Part shown: positions 33,757-41,922 of the stretch, piece after piece
Layout of the letters: every line of letters begins with the position of its first letter
Position numbering within the stretch: the stretch's first letter is position 1
Assembly (NCBI GenBank): GCA_002353295.1
Contig: DEJG01000008.1
Location: forward strand, 124,001 to 188,000
DNA length: 64,000 bases
Direction: 5' to 3'
Source of the DNA: Prevotella sp. UBA2754
GTDB taxonomy: Bacteria > Bacteroidota > Bacteroidia > Bacteroidales > Bacteroidaceae
Notes under the pieces: model-generated
What the model was told of the DNA's origin: nothing
The model's input: the letters and a program-made list of their open reading frames with translations, nothing else
Databases searched by the model: none
Program-made: the position numbers and the translations under genes

Positions 33757-35750
33757 GCACTCAGACTACTGACCAAAACACGCTGACACGCGATATGCAA
33801 TATCTGCAACTGCTATCGAATACTTTTCCTACCATAGCAGCTGCTTCCACTGAGATTATCAATCTCGAAGCCATCATGAATTTGCCTAAGGGCACTGAGC
33901 ACTTTCTGGCTGACCTGCACGGTGAGAGTGAAGCCTTTCTGCATGTGCTGAAGAATGCCTCAGGAAACATCAAGCGTAAAGTGACCGAACTCTTTGCCGG
34001 TGATATTCGTGACAAGGAACGAAGAGAACTTTGTACCCTCATCTACTATCCCGAGCAGAAGATAGAGCTTATCAAAGCCGCAGAAACAGACATCGAAGAC
34101 TGGTATCACATCACCATCCACCGTCTGGTAGCCGTATGCCGTGATGTCAGCAGTAAATATACCCGTTCCAAGGTACGTAAAGCATTGCCAGAGGATTTTG
34201 GATACATCATCGAGGAGCTATTACATGAACATACCGATGATAATGACAAGGCTGCCTACGTAAGTGTCATTGTCGATACTATTATCTCGACTGGGCGTGC
34301 CGACGATTTCATCATAGCCCTATGTAATGTGATACAGCGTCTGGCTATAGACCAGTTGCATATTCTGGGCGACATATACGACCGCGGCCCTGGAGCCCAC
34401 ATCATACTCGACACCATGAGGCAATACCACTCCTGGGACATCCAATGGGGTAACCACGACATTCTATGGATGGGCGCATGTGCCGGCAACGACGCTTGTA
34501 TTTGCAACGTACTACGACTTTCATTGCGATATGCTAATCTAGTTACGCTGGAGGAAGGCTACGGCATCAACCTCGTACCCCTGGCCACCTTTGCTATGGA
34601 CATTTATGGAGATGACCCATGCGAAGAATTTATCCCCATTCTGTTGAAAGGTAATACACTTGACGATAAAACTATACGCCTCACAGCACAAATGCACAAG
34701 GCCATCACCGTCATACAATTCAAGACTGAGGCTCAAATACTTAAACGCCGTCCTGAATGGCAGATGCAAGACCGTTGCCTGCTTGATGCTATAGACTATG
34801 AAAAAGGAATCTGCCACATTGGTGGTAAAGATTATCAGATGTCATCTTGCCATTTCCCCACAATCGACGCCCATGATCCGTGCCGTCTGACACTCGAGGA
34901 AGAACAGCTCATGCAGAAACTGCACCATAGCTTCCGCGTATGTGAAAAACTGCGTAAGCACATCAAGATGCTGCTATCTCATGGCTGCATGTATCAAGTC
35001 AGCAACCACAACCTGCTTTTCCACGCCTCATGCCCACTCAATGCTGACGGCAGTCTGAAGGACGTAGAACTATATCATGGCCAGAAATATCACGGGATGG
35101 AGCTGATGCACAATATCGGCATGATGATACGTGCAGCTTTCAACACAGACTCCGAAGCCAAGCTACGCCAATTTGCCAAGGACTACTTCCTTTACCTTTG
35201 GTGTGGCAAAGACTCCCCACTCTTCGATAAATCTAAAATGGCGACCTTCGAACGCTATTTCCTGCTGGACCGCGAAACTTATAAAGAAGAAAAAGGCTAC
35301 TACTTCCAACTTCGCAATGACGAGGCTGTCTGCGACCGCATTCTGGATGCCTTTGGCGTAGAGGGTCCCAACCGCCATATCATCAACGGTCACGTACCAG
35401 TACATGCCTCAAAGGGCGAAAATCCCATAAAAGCCAATGGTAAACTGATGGTGATTGACGGAGGTTTCTCCCAAGCTTATCATCACGAAACAGGTATTGC
35501 AGGCTATACACTGGTCTATCATAGCCGCGGTTTCCAACTCGTACAACACGAACCTTTTACCAGCACAACGGATGCCATACAAAAAGGTACTGACATTAAG
35601 TCAACCACTCAACTTGTAGAACTCTCTGCCCATCGCATGCTTGTGGCCGATACCGACCGTGGTGTTGAGCTCCGTTCACAGGTGCAAGACCTACGCGAAT
35701 TACTCTACTGCTATCGTCACGGTATCTTGAAAGAAAAAGACAAGAAATGA
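33753..35750 (+). CDS. fbp: Fructose-1,6-bisphosphatase, class III
   Basis: 665 residues, the length of Bacillus-type class III FBPase, a metallophosphoesterase unrelated to class I. Metal-binding motifs: FLADLHGESEAF, LHILGDIYDRGPGAHI, WGNHDILWMG and NGHVPVHASKGE. It dephosphorylates fructose 1,6-bisphosphate in gluconeogenesis, opposing PfkA at 18749. ATGA overlaps on both sides tie it to the glycosyltransferase and the folK-like gene. Confidence 0.96.
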   Translation: MSTQTTDQNTLTRDMQYLQLLSNTFPTIAAASTEIINLEAIMNLPKGTEHFLADLHGESEAFLHVLKNASGNIKRKVTELFAGDIRDKERRELCTLIYYPEQKIELIKAAETDIEDWYHITIHRLVAVCRDVSSKYTRSKVRKALPEDFGYIIEELLHEHTDDNDKAAYVSVIVDTIISTGRADDFIIALCNVIQRLAIDQLHILGDIYDRGPGAHIILDTMRQYHSWDIQWGNHDILWMGACAGNDACICNVLRLSLRYANLVTLEEGYGINLVPLATFAMDIYGDDPCEEFIPILLKGNTLDDKTIRLTAQMHKAITVIQFKTEAQILKRRPEWQMQDRCLLDAIDYEKGICHIGGKDYQMSSCHFPTIDAHDPCRLTLEEEQLMQKLHHSFRVCEKLRKHIKMLLSHGCMYQVSNHNLLFHASCPLNADGSLKDVELYHGQKYHGMELMHNIGMMIRAAFNTDSEAKLRQFAKDYFLYLWCGKDSPLFDKSKMATFERYFLLDRETYKEEKGYYFQLRNDEAVCDRILDAFGVEGPNRHIINGHVPVHASKGENPIKANGKLMVIDGGFSQAYHHETGIAGYTLVYHSRGFQLVQHEPFTSTTDAIQKGTDIKSTTQLVELSAHRMLVADTDRGVELRSQVQDLRELLYCYRHGILKEKDKK

Positions 35751-36115
35751 CAATGCACCACACACTGATAGCCCTAGGTTCCAACTATTTACCAGCCCCT
35801 CATATTCAGTGGGCTTGCGAACGAATAGCCACATTTTTGCACGATGTCACCATGAGTCGCAGATTATGGACGAAAGACACCAAAGGTACGGGCATTTGGT
35901 ATCAGAACTGCCTCATCACTGGATATACCGACATTACAGCAGACGAATTGCAAACACTATTGAAAGAAATAGAGACCGAAACAGGGCGCACAAAACTTTG
36001 TGTCACTCTTGATCTTGACCTCATGCTTTACGATGACAAGCGTTACCACCTACGCGACTGGGAGCGTCCTTACTTTACAACGCTCTTTGCCGAACTGCCT
36101 CATATAGCAGAATAG
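35747..36115 (+). CDS. Short HPPK (FolK)-like protein
   Basis: 122 residues against about 155-160 for a normal hydroxymethylpterin pyrophosphokinase. HTLIALGSN, IWYQNCLITG, LKEIETETGR and the metal-binding TLDLDLMLYD (both Asp) are kept. The Arg/Trp-rich catalytic loop between GR and DLD is shortened and the C-terminal IAPEL extension is nearly absent. It may be a minimal HPPK or a paralogue with another role. It ends the long operon and overlaps the convergent RNA methyltransferase gene by 41 bases. Confidence 0.75.
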   Translation: MTMHHTLIALGSNYLPAPHIQWACERIATFLHDVTMSRRLWTKDTKGTGIWYQNCLITGYTDITADELQTLLKEIETETGRTKLCVTLDLDLMLYDDKRYHLRDWERPYFTTLFAELPHIAE

Positions 36116-36851
36116 CAGCCGAAACACTAACATTCAGCGAGTCTAGACGCCCCAGCATCGGAATGCGGATATGAGCCGTTGCCGCTTGACGCCACCGCTC
36201 AGTAAGTCCTGTAGACTCGGTGCCCATCACAATGGCTGTAGCTTTGCGCATATCCTGATTATAATAAAGGCATGAGTCCTGCAACTGTGCTGTTAGTATC
36301 TGAATATCTTTAGCCTTCAAAAACGCAATACATTCCTCCGAAGAACAAGCCACCGTTGGCACAGTAAAAATAGCCCCGATGCTACTGCGTATCAGGTTCG
36401 GGTTGTAAAGGTCAGTCAGCGGATCACATATAATCACGGCATCTGCCTTTGCAGCATCAGCCGAACGCAGGATAGCTCCAAGATTGCCAGGTTTTTCAAC
36501 CCTTTCAAGCACCATCAGCAATGGATTTTGAGGCAAGTGCAAATCAGCGAGGCCCAAAGCGCGAGCCTTTACTACGGCCACAACACCTTCAGTCGTACCC
36601 CGATAAGCCATTTTCTCATATACGGTGCGCGATACCGTCACATCGCCAATCTTCACTAATCCTTGAAAGAGTTCAGGACAGACATAACGCACGACCACTT
36701 CATAGCCCGCTGCCATGCAGTGTTCCAATTCACGCTGACCTTCTACCACGAACATCCCTTGTTGACGCCTTTCTTGCGACTTCTGTTGCAGCGCCACCAG
36801 TTGTTTCACCTTCGGGTTCTGCATACTCGTTATCATCCATTCATCCATCAT
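36075..36851 (-). CDS. TrmH/SpoU-family RNA 2'-O-methyltransferase
   Basis: 258 residues from ATG 36851; ATG 36848 and ATG 36836 (MITSMQNPKVKQL) are alternatives. An N-terminal substrate-binding domain (KSQERRQQGMFVVEGQRELE) precedes the SPOUT knot: VLERVEKPGNLGAILRSADA, IVMGTESTGLTERW and IPMLGRLDSLNVSVSAAILLYE, the three SpoU motifs. It methylates a ribose in rRNA or tRNA; the site cannot be told. A -7 element (minus strand 36863-36856) lies only four bases before ATG 36851, so the mRNA has almost no leader. Confidence 0.92.
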   Translation of the reverse strand: MMDEWMITSMQNPKVKQLVALQQKSQERRQQGMFVVEGQRELEHCMAAGYEVVVRYVCPELFQGLVKIGDVTVSRTVYEKMAYRGTTEGVVAVVKARALGLADLHLPQNPLLMVLERVEKPGNLGAILRSADAAKADAVIICDPLTDLYNPNLIRSSIGAIFTVPTVACSSEECIAFLKAKDIQILTAQLQDSCLYYNQDMRKATAIVMGTESTGLTERWRQAATAHIRIPMLGRLDSLNVSVSAAILLYEAVRQRAL

Positions 36852-36855
36852 GCTG

Positions 36856-36863
36856 CAAAGGTA
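36856..36863 (-). promoter_or_regulatory. -7 element abutting the start of the SpoU methyltransferase
   Basis: Minus strand TACCTTTG (36863-36856), four bases before ATG 36851. No TTTG stands at the ideal 20-bp distance; a TTTG at 36880-36877 is 13 bp away. If used, transcription starts within a base or two of the ATG. Confidence 0.55.
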
Positions 36864-37018
36864 CAAAAAAATCAGGCAAAGCAATCAGTCTTTAGACATA
36901 ATTTTATTAAAAACAGAAAAAGAAAATTGCGACAGAAAACACAAAATATTTGTTAAAATTACATATCTGTCATAACCCTTACCCTCACAATATGGAGAGG
37001 CTTTTTTATAGGGAAATA

Positions 37019-37050
37019 TTTGGTGTTGTGGGCAAAAATGAGTAACTTTG
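37019..37050 (+). promoter_or_regulatory. Promoter of the ABC-F gene
   Basis: TTTG (37019-37022), 20 bp, TAACTTTG (37043-37050): exact match. Leader of about 30 nt to ATG 37084. Confidence 0.82.
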
Positions 37051-37083
37051 CACCCGTTTTAATATAATAAGGTATAAAGAGAT

Positions 37084-38697
37084 ATGATAACAGTAACAAA
37101 TCTGGCTATCCAATTTGGTAAGAAAACGCTTTACAAGGACGTTAATCTGAAATTTACCAGTGGAAACATATACGGTATTATTGGTGCCAATGGTGCCGGT
37201 AAATCAACACTGCTACGCGCTATCAGTGGCGAACTGGAGCCTAATAAAGGTACTATAGAAATGGCTCCCGGCGAGCGTCTATCTGTGTTGGAACAGGACC
37301 ACTTTAAATATGACGAATATTCGGTGATGGATACTGTACTTATGGGTCACCAGCCTCTATGGCAGAACATGAAGGAACGCGAGGTGCTGTATGCCAAAGA
37401 CGAAATGACAGAGGATGACGGTAACCGCGCTGCAGAACTGGAAATGGCCTTTGCCGAAATGAACGGTTGGGAGGCTGAGAGCGAAGCTGCTCAACTATTG
37501 CAGAACTTGGGTGTACCTGAAGGACAACACTATAAGCAAATGGCAGAGATTTCGAATAATGAGAAGGTGCGCGTAATGTTGGCCAAGGCTTTGTTCGGAC
37601 ATCCAGACAATTTATTGTTAGACGAGCCTACCAACGACCTCGACCTGGATACAGTACAATGGCTGGAGGAATATCTGTCAAATCTGGAGCAGTGTGTACT
37701 CGTGGTGAGTCACGACCGCCATTTCCTCGATGCAGTATCGACACAGACGGTGGATATCGACTTTGGCAAGGTGACACTTTTCTCTGGCAACTATTCGTTC
37801 TGGTACGAGTCATCACAATTGGCATTGCGCCAACAGCAGAACCAAAAGTTGAAAGCCGAAGAGAAACGCAAACAGTTGGAGGAGTTTATACGCCGTTTCT
37901 CTGCCAATGTGGCAAAGTCGAAGCAGACCACTTCGCGAAAGAAGATGTTGGAAAAACTGAACGTTGAAGAGATTACCCCTTCAACCCGCAAATACCCAGG
38001 CATCATTTTCTCTATGGAACGAGAACCTGGCACGCAAATACTCGAGGTGGAAGGACTGAAGGCTACAGATGCCGATGGTACTATTCTCTTTGACAATGTG
38101 AATTTTACCATAGAGAAGGGGCAGAAGACGGTATTCCTCTCACACAACCCGAAGGCTATGACGGCCCTCTTCGAAATTATCAACGGCAATCGTGAGGCGC
38201 AGTCAGGCACCTATAAATGGGGCGTAACTATTACCACCGCCTATCTGCCACTGGACAACACCGAGTTTTTCCAGTCGGAACTGAACCTAGTCGACTGGCT
38301 GTCACAATACGGCACGGGCAATGAGGTGATGATGAAGTCGTTCTTGGGACGCATGCTGTTTAAGGAGGAAGACATTTTGAAACATGTTAACGTGTTGTCA
38401 GGTGGCGAAAAGATGCGCTGCATGATAGCTCGGATGCAATTAAAGAATGCCAACTGCCTTATATTGGACACCCCCACTAACCACTTGGATCTGGAGTCGA
38501 TTCAAGCTTTCAACAACAATCTGATATCGTTCAAAGGCAACATTCTCTTTGCATCCCACGACCATGAGTTCATCAACACCGTGGCTGATCGCATCATAGA
38601 GTTGACACCCAAAGGCACCATTGACAAGTTGATGTCCTACGACGACTACATTTATGACGAAGCCATTAAAGCGAAGAAAGCTGAAATGTATGCTTAA
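37084..38697 (+). CDS. ABC-F family ATPase with one degenerate nucleotide site
   Basis: 537 residues with two ABC domains and no membrane segment; ABC-F proteins act on ribosomes. NBD1 has Walker A GANGAGKST and Walker B LLLDEPTND (Glu181), but its signature is ISNNEKVR (156-163). NBD2 has a good signature LSGGEKMR (438-445), while its Walker A position reads VFLSHNPKAMTA (350-361, no GKS/T) and Walker B reads LDTPTNH with Thr463 for the catalytic Glu. One composite site is intact and the other degenerate. The linker (residues 245-320) is Lys/Gln-rich and helical. Closest in layout to the YbiT-type group. Own promoter; monocistronic. Confidence 0.92.
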   Translation: MITVTNLAIQFGKKTLYKDVNLKFTSGNIYGIIGANGAGKSTLLRAISGELEPNKGTIEMAPGERLSVLEQDHFKYDEYSVMDTVLMGHQPLWQNMKEREVLYAKDEMTEDDGNRAAELEMAFAEMNGWEAESEAAQLLQNLGVPEGQHYKQMAEISNNEKVRVMLAKALFGHPDNLLLDEPTNDLDLDTVQWLEEYLSNLEQCVLVVSHDRHFLDAVSTQTVDIDFGKVTLFSGNYSFWYESSQLALRQQQNQKLKAEEKRKQLEEFIRRFSANVAKSKQTTSRKKMLEKLNVEEITPSTRKYPGIIFSMEREPGTQILEVEGLKATDADGTILFDNVNFTIEKGQKTVFLSHNPKAMTALFEIINGNREAQSGTYKWGVTITTAYLPLDNTEFFQSELNLVDWLSQYGTGNEVMMKSFLGRMLFKEEDILKHVNVLSGGEKMRCMIARMQLKNANCLILDTPTNHLDLESIQAFNNNLISFKGNILFASHDHEFINTVADRIIELTPKGTIDKLMSYDDYIYDEAIKAKKAEMYA

Positions 38698-38707
38698 AAC
38701 ACAAGAG

Positions 38708-38723
38708 TGGCACGAAATTTGCT
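38708..38723 (+). promoter_or_regulatory. Sigma-54-type promoter of grpE-dnaJ
   Basis: TGGCACG-AAAT-TTGCT matches the -24/-12 consensus TGGCACG-N4-TTGCW exactly, with GG and GC ten bases apart. Transcription would start near 38734, just before the grpE start codons (38741, 38750). No housekeeping TAnnTTTG element is seen in the 43-nt gap. Confidence 0.7.
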
Positions 38724-38740
38724 GTTGACCTCATAAAATA

Positions 38741-39328
38741 ATGATCGCTATGAAAGAAGAAAAAAACAATTTGGAAGAAAAAGAAACTCTAATAGAGGAA
38801 GAACCGACAGTAGAAGACAATCAGAACGATGCTGATAAAACAGACGATACTGACAAATCAGAGAGCACAGATTCCGCAGACCCTCTGGAGGTAGCCAAGG
38901 CAGAAATAGAGCAGCTGAAAACCCAAATACTCTACAAGACTGCTGAGTTCGATAACTATCGTAAGCGCACACTGAAGGAGAAGGCTGAACTGATATTGAA
39001 TGGTGGCGAAAAAACTGTCAGCGCCATATTACCCGTTATCGACGACATGGAGCGCGCCATGGAGAACGGTGAGAAAACTGATGATCCACAGGTGTTGCGC
39101 GAAGGTATGGAACTGATTTACCATAAGTTCATGAAGGCCTTGGAGAGTCTGGGCGTAAAAAAAATTGACACTGAAAATGCCGACTTCGATACCGACTTGC
39201 ACGAAGCTGTTGCAATGGTTCCAGGCATGGGCGACGACAAGAAAGGCAAGGTGATTGACTGTCTGCAGGCTGGTTATCAACTCAACGACAAAGTAATTCG
39301 TCACGCAAAAGTGGCAGTAGGACAATAA
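38741..39328 (+). CDS. grpE: GrpE nucleotide exchange factor
   Basis: 195 residues (ATG 38741; ATG 38750 also fits and would lie 16 nt from the predicted start of transcription). It releases ADP from DnaK. An acidic disordered N-terminus (about 1-45) leads into the long coiled coil (EVAKAEIEQLKTQILYKTAEFDNYRKR) and the beta-wing domain (LHEAVAMVPG, KVIDCLQAGYQLNDKVIRHAKV). Next to dnaJ, with one base between; dnaK is not in the window. A sigma-54-like promoter lies directly upstream. Confidence 0.95.
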   Translation: MIAMKEEKNNLEEKETLIEEEPTVEDNQNDADKTDDTDKSESTDSADPLEVAKAEIEQLKTQILYKTAEFDNYRKRTLKEKAELILNGGEKTVSAILPVIDDMERAMENGEKTDDPQVLREGMELIYHKFMKALESLGVKKIDTENADFDTDLHEAVAMVPGMGDDKKGKVIDCLQAGYQLNDKVIRHAKVAVGQ

Positions 39329-39329
39329 T

Positions 39330-40493
39330 ATGGCACAAAAAAGAGACTACTATGAGGTGCTTGGCGTCAGTAAGAACGCCACAGAAGATGAAATAAAGAA
39401 GGCGTATCGCACCATCGCCATTAAATATCACCCTGACCGCAACCCGGGTGACAAAGAAGCCGAGGAAAAATTCAAGGAGGCTGCTGAGGCTTACGATGTG
39501 CTGCACGATGCCAAGAAGCGTCAGCAATACGACCAGTTTGGGTTTAACAGTCCTGGCGCAGGAGGTTTCGACTTCAGCGGTTTCAGTGGCACATCAATGA
39601 ATATGGACGACATTTTCTCGATGTTCGGTGACATATTCGGTGGCCGAGGAGGTTTCGGTGGCTTCAATGGAAGTACGCGTCGCGGTCCACAGCAACATCG
39701 TGGCAGTGACCTGAGACTGAAGGTACGACTGTCATTAGAAGAAATAGCAACGGGTGTCACTAAAAAATTCAAGGTACGTAAGGACGTGCCTTGTTCCCAC
39801 TGTAAAGGTACAGGGGCCGAGGATGGTAGTGGCACGGAGAATTGTCCCACGTGTCATGGAAGCGGCGTGATCACGCATACCACTCAGAGTATTTTCGGCA
39901 TGATGCAGACTCAGGGTACATGCCCTACCTGTAATGGTTCGGGGCGTGTTATCAAGAATAAGTGTCACCAATGTGGTGGAACAGGCGTAGAGAAAGGCGA
40001 AGAGGTTGTTGAGATTAAAATACCTGCCGGTGTAGCAGAAGGTATGATTGTCAACGTGCCTGGAAAAGGTAACGCTGGTCATAACAAGGGTGTCAACGGT
40101 GACATACAGGTATTTGTTGAAGAAGAGGAGAACGAGCGTTTCATCCGCGATGACAACGACCTTATATATAACTTGCTGCTTGACTTCCCTACGGCAGCGC
40201 TAGGAGGCGACGTGGAAATACCCACTATTCAAGGCACGAAATTGCGTGTAAAAATGGAACCAGGAACTCAACCTGGCAAGACTATCCGTCTGCGTGGCAA
40301 GGGGCTACCCGCTGTGCAGGGTTACGGACGTGGTAACGGCGACCTTGTGGTGAATATCAGTGTCTATGTACCCAAAGTTCTCAGTCGTGACGAGAAAGAA
40401 GCAATTGAGCGCTTCAAACATAGTGACAACTTTCAGGGTGATGCTGCAACCAAGCGTTCCATCTTCCAGCGATTCAAGAACTATTTCAGTTAA
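39330..40493 (+). CDS. dnaJ: Chaperone DnaJ
   Basis: 387-residue type I Hsp40. J domain with HPD (IKYHPDRNPGD, about 33-35), Gly/Phe-rich linker (about 75-125), zinc domain with four repeats (CSHCKGTG, CPTCHGSG, CPTCNGSG, CHQCGGTG) and the two C-terminal substrate-binding beta domains (GNGDLVVNISVYVPKVLS). It delivers substrates to DnaK and stimulates its ATPase. Translated together with grpE. Confidence 0.98.
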   Translation: MAQKRDYYEVLGVSKNATEDEIKKAYRTIAIKYHPDRNPGDKEAEEKFKEAAEAYDVLHDAKKRQQYDQFGFNSPGAGGFDFSGFSGTSMNMDDIFSMFGDIFGGRGGFGGFNGSTRRGPQQHRGSDLRLKVRLSLEEIATGVTKKFKVRKDVPCSHCKGTGAEDGSGTENCPTCHGSGVITHTTQSIFGMMQTQGTCPTCNGSGRVIKNKCHQCGGTGVEKGEEVVEIKIPAGVAEGMIVNVPGKGNAGHNKGVNGDIQVFVEEEENERFIRDDNDLIYNLLLDFPTAALGGDVEIPTIQGTKLRVKMEPGTQPGKTIRLRGKGLPAVQGYGRGNGDLVVNISVYVPKVLSRDEKEAIERFKHSDNFQGDAATKRSIFQRFKNYFS

Positions 40494-40499
40494 CAGAAG

Positions 40500-41816
40500 A
40501 TGAATTACCAAGAGACCTGCGAATATCTGTATCATCAGATTCCCATGTTCGAGCGTCAAGGGGCTTCCGGCTATAAGGAAGGTTTGAGTAATACCTTAGC
40601 CCTAGACGAGCATTTCGGTCATCCACACCAACAATTTGCCACTATCCACATTGGAGGCACCAATGGCAAAGGGTCAGTGTCACACACACTGGCTGCTATA
40701 CTACAGCAGTGTGGCTATAAAGTAGGTCTTTATACATCACCCCACCTTGTTGATTTCCGCGAGCGCATACGTATCAATGGTGAAATGATTCCAGAAGACT
40801 TTGTGGTAGATTTTGTGGAACATGAACGTGCATTCTTTGAACCGCTGAGTCCGTCGTTCTTCGAGGTCACTACGGCTATGGCTTTCAAGTATTTTTCCGA
40901 GAACAAGGTTGACATTGCTGTCATAGAAGTAGGACTGGGCGGTCGTTTGGATTGCACAAACATTATTACCCCACTCGTCTCCGTCATTACCAACATCAGT
41001 TTCGACCATACCCAATTCCTCGGAGATACTCTGGCTAAGATAGCCTCGGAAAAGGCTGGCATCATCAAACCAGATGTACCATGTGTCATCGGTGAAAGTC
41101 ATGAAGAGACACGACCCGTATTCGAAGCTAAAGCCAAAGAGGTGGGCAGTAGAATCATCTTTGCTGACGACCAACCAGAGATTCGTGAAGCGATGCCAAC
41201 AGAAGGTGGTCGTATGCACTATACCACCTGTCACTGGGGAGAACTAGAAGGCGACCTAGGCGGCATCTATCAGAAAAAAAACATGAATACGGTGATGGCC
41301 ACGCTGAAAGTTTTACAAAACATCGGATATCTATCGAGATGCAGCACACGAGAAGCATACGAGCATTTCCAACAAGAGTTAACCGAAGCCCTCAGTCGTG
41401 TATGCCAGCTCACAGGACTCGCAGGACGATGGCAGGTTATCAAACAAAAGCCCTATACCATCTGCGATACGGGGCATAATGTGGGCGGATGGAAATATTT
41501 GGCACAACAGATAGCGCAAATTAAATGCGAGAAAAAACACATCATATTCGGAATGGTCGATGATAAAGACATCAATCAAGTGCTCAATATGCTGCCTAAA
41601 GACGCTATCTACTATTTTACACAGGCCTCGACGAAAAGAGCCATTCAGGCTGGCGTTGTCAAGACTATGGCATTACAACACGGACTCACGGGCGAAAGCT
41701 ATCCTTCTGTAATAGAAGCATATAAAGCAGCATCTCAATCTGCATCCACATATGATTTTTTGTTTATAGGAGGTAGCAGTTACCTCGTCGGCGATTTCCT
41801 AAAAAGCTGTCTTTAG
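40500..41816 (+). CDS. folC: Folylpolyglutamate / dihydrofolate synthase FolC
   Basis: 438-residue Mur-ligase-like enzyme adding glutamate to dihydropteroate and folates. The P-loop IGGTNGKGSVSHTLA (about 52-66), LYTSPHLVDFRERIRING, VGLGGRLDCTNII (metal site) and the C-terminal domain start CDTGHNVGGWKYL are present. It follows dnaJ by six bases and may share its transcript. A short GTGTT/AACAC hairpin overlaps the stop but lacks a T tract. Confidence 0.96.
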   Translation: MNYQETCEYLYHQIPMFERQGASGYKEGLSNTLALDEHFGHPHQQFATIHIGGTNGKGSVSHTLAAILQQCGYKVGLYTSPHLVDFRERIRINGEMIPEDFVVDFVEHERAFFEPLSPSFFEVTTAMAFKYFSENKVDIAVIEVGLGGRLDCTNIITPLVSVITNISFDHTQFLGDTLAKIASEKAGIIKPDVPCVIGESHEETRPVFEAKAKEVGSRIIFADDQPEIREAMPTEGGRMHYTTCHWGELEGDLGGIYQKKNMNTVMATLKVLQNIGYLSRCSTREAYEHFQQELTEALSRVCQLTGLAGRWQVIKQKPYTICDTGHNVGGWKYLAQQIAQIKCEKKHIIFGMVDDKDINQVLNMLPKDAIYYFTQASTKRAIQAGVVKTMALQHGLTGESYPSVIEAYKAASQSASTYDFLFIGGSSYLVGDFLKSCL

Positions 41817-41835
41817 GTGTTTTTAACACTCCCAT

Positions 41836-41855
41836 AAACGTTTTTTTCCACGTTT
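41836..41855. promoter_or_regulatory. Candidate operator of the galactose operon
   Basis: AAACGT (41836-41841) and ACGTTT (41850-41855) form a 6-bp inverted repeat with an 8-nt spacer, about 27 nt before the imperfect -7 element TTACTTTG (41882-41889) of galM. No regulator gene is adjacent. Short and therefore weak evidence. Confidence 0.3.
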
Positions 41856-41922
41856 CATTCGTTAAATTCGATTTTTTTAGGTTACTTTGCAGTGCAAATT
41901 TTGTAACTAAAAACAATCAATT

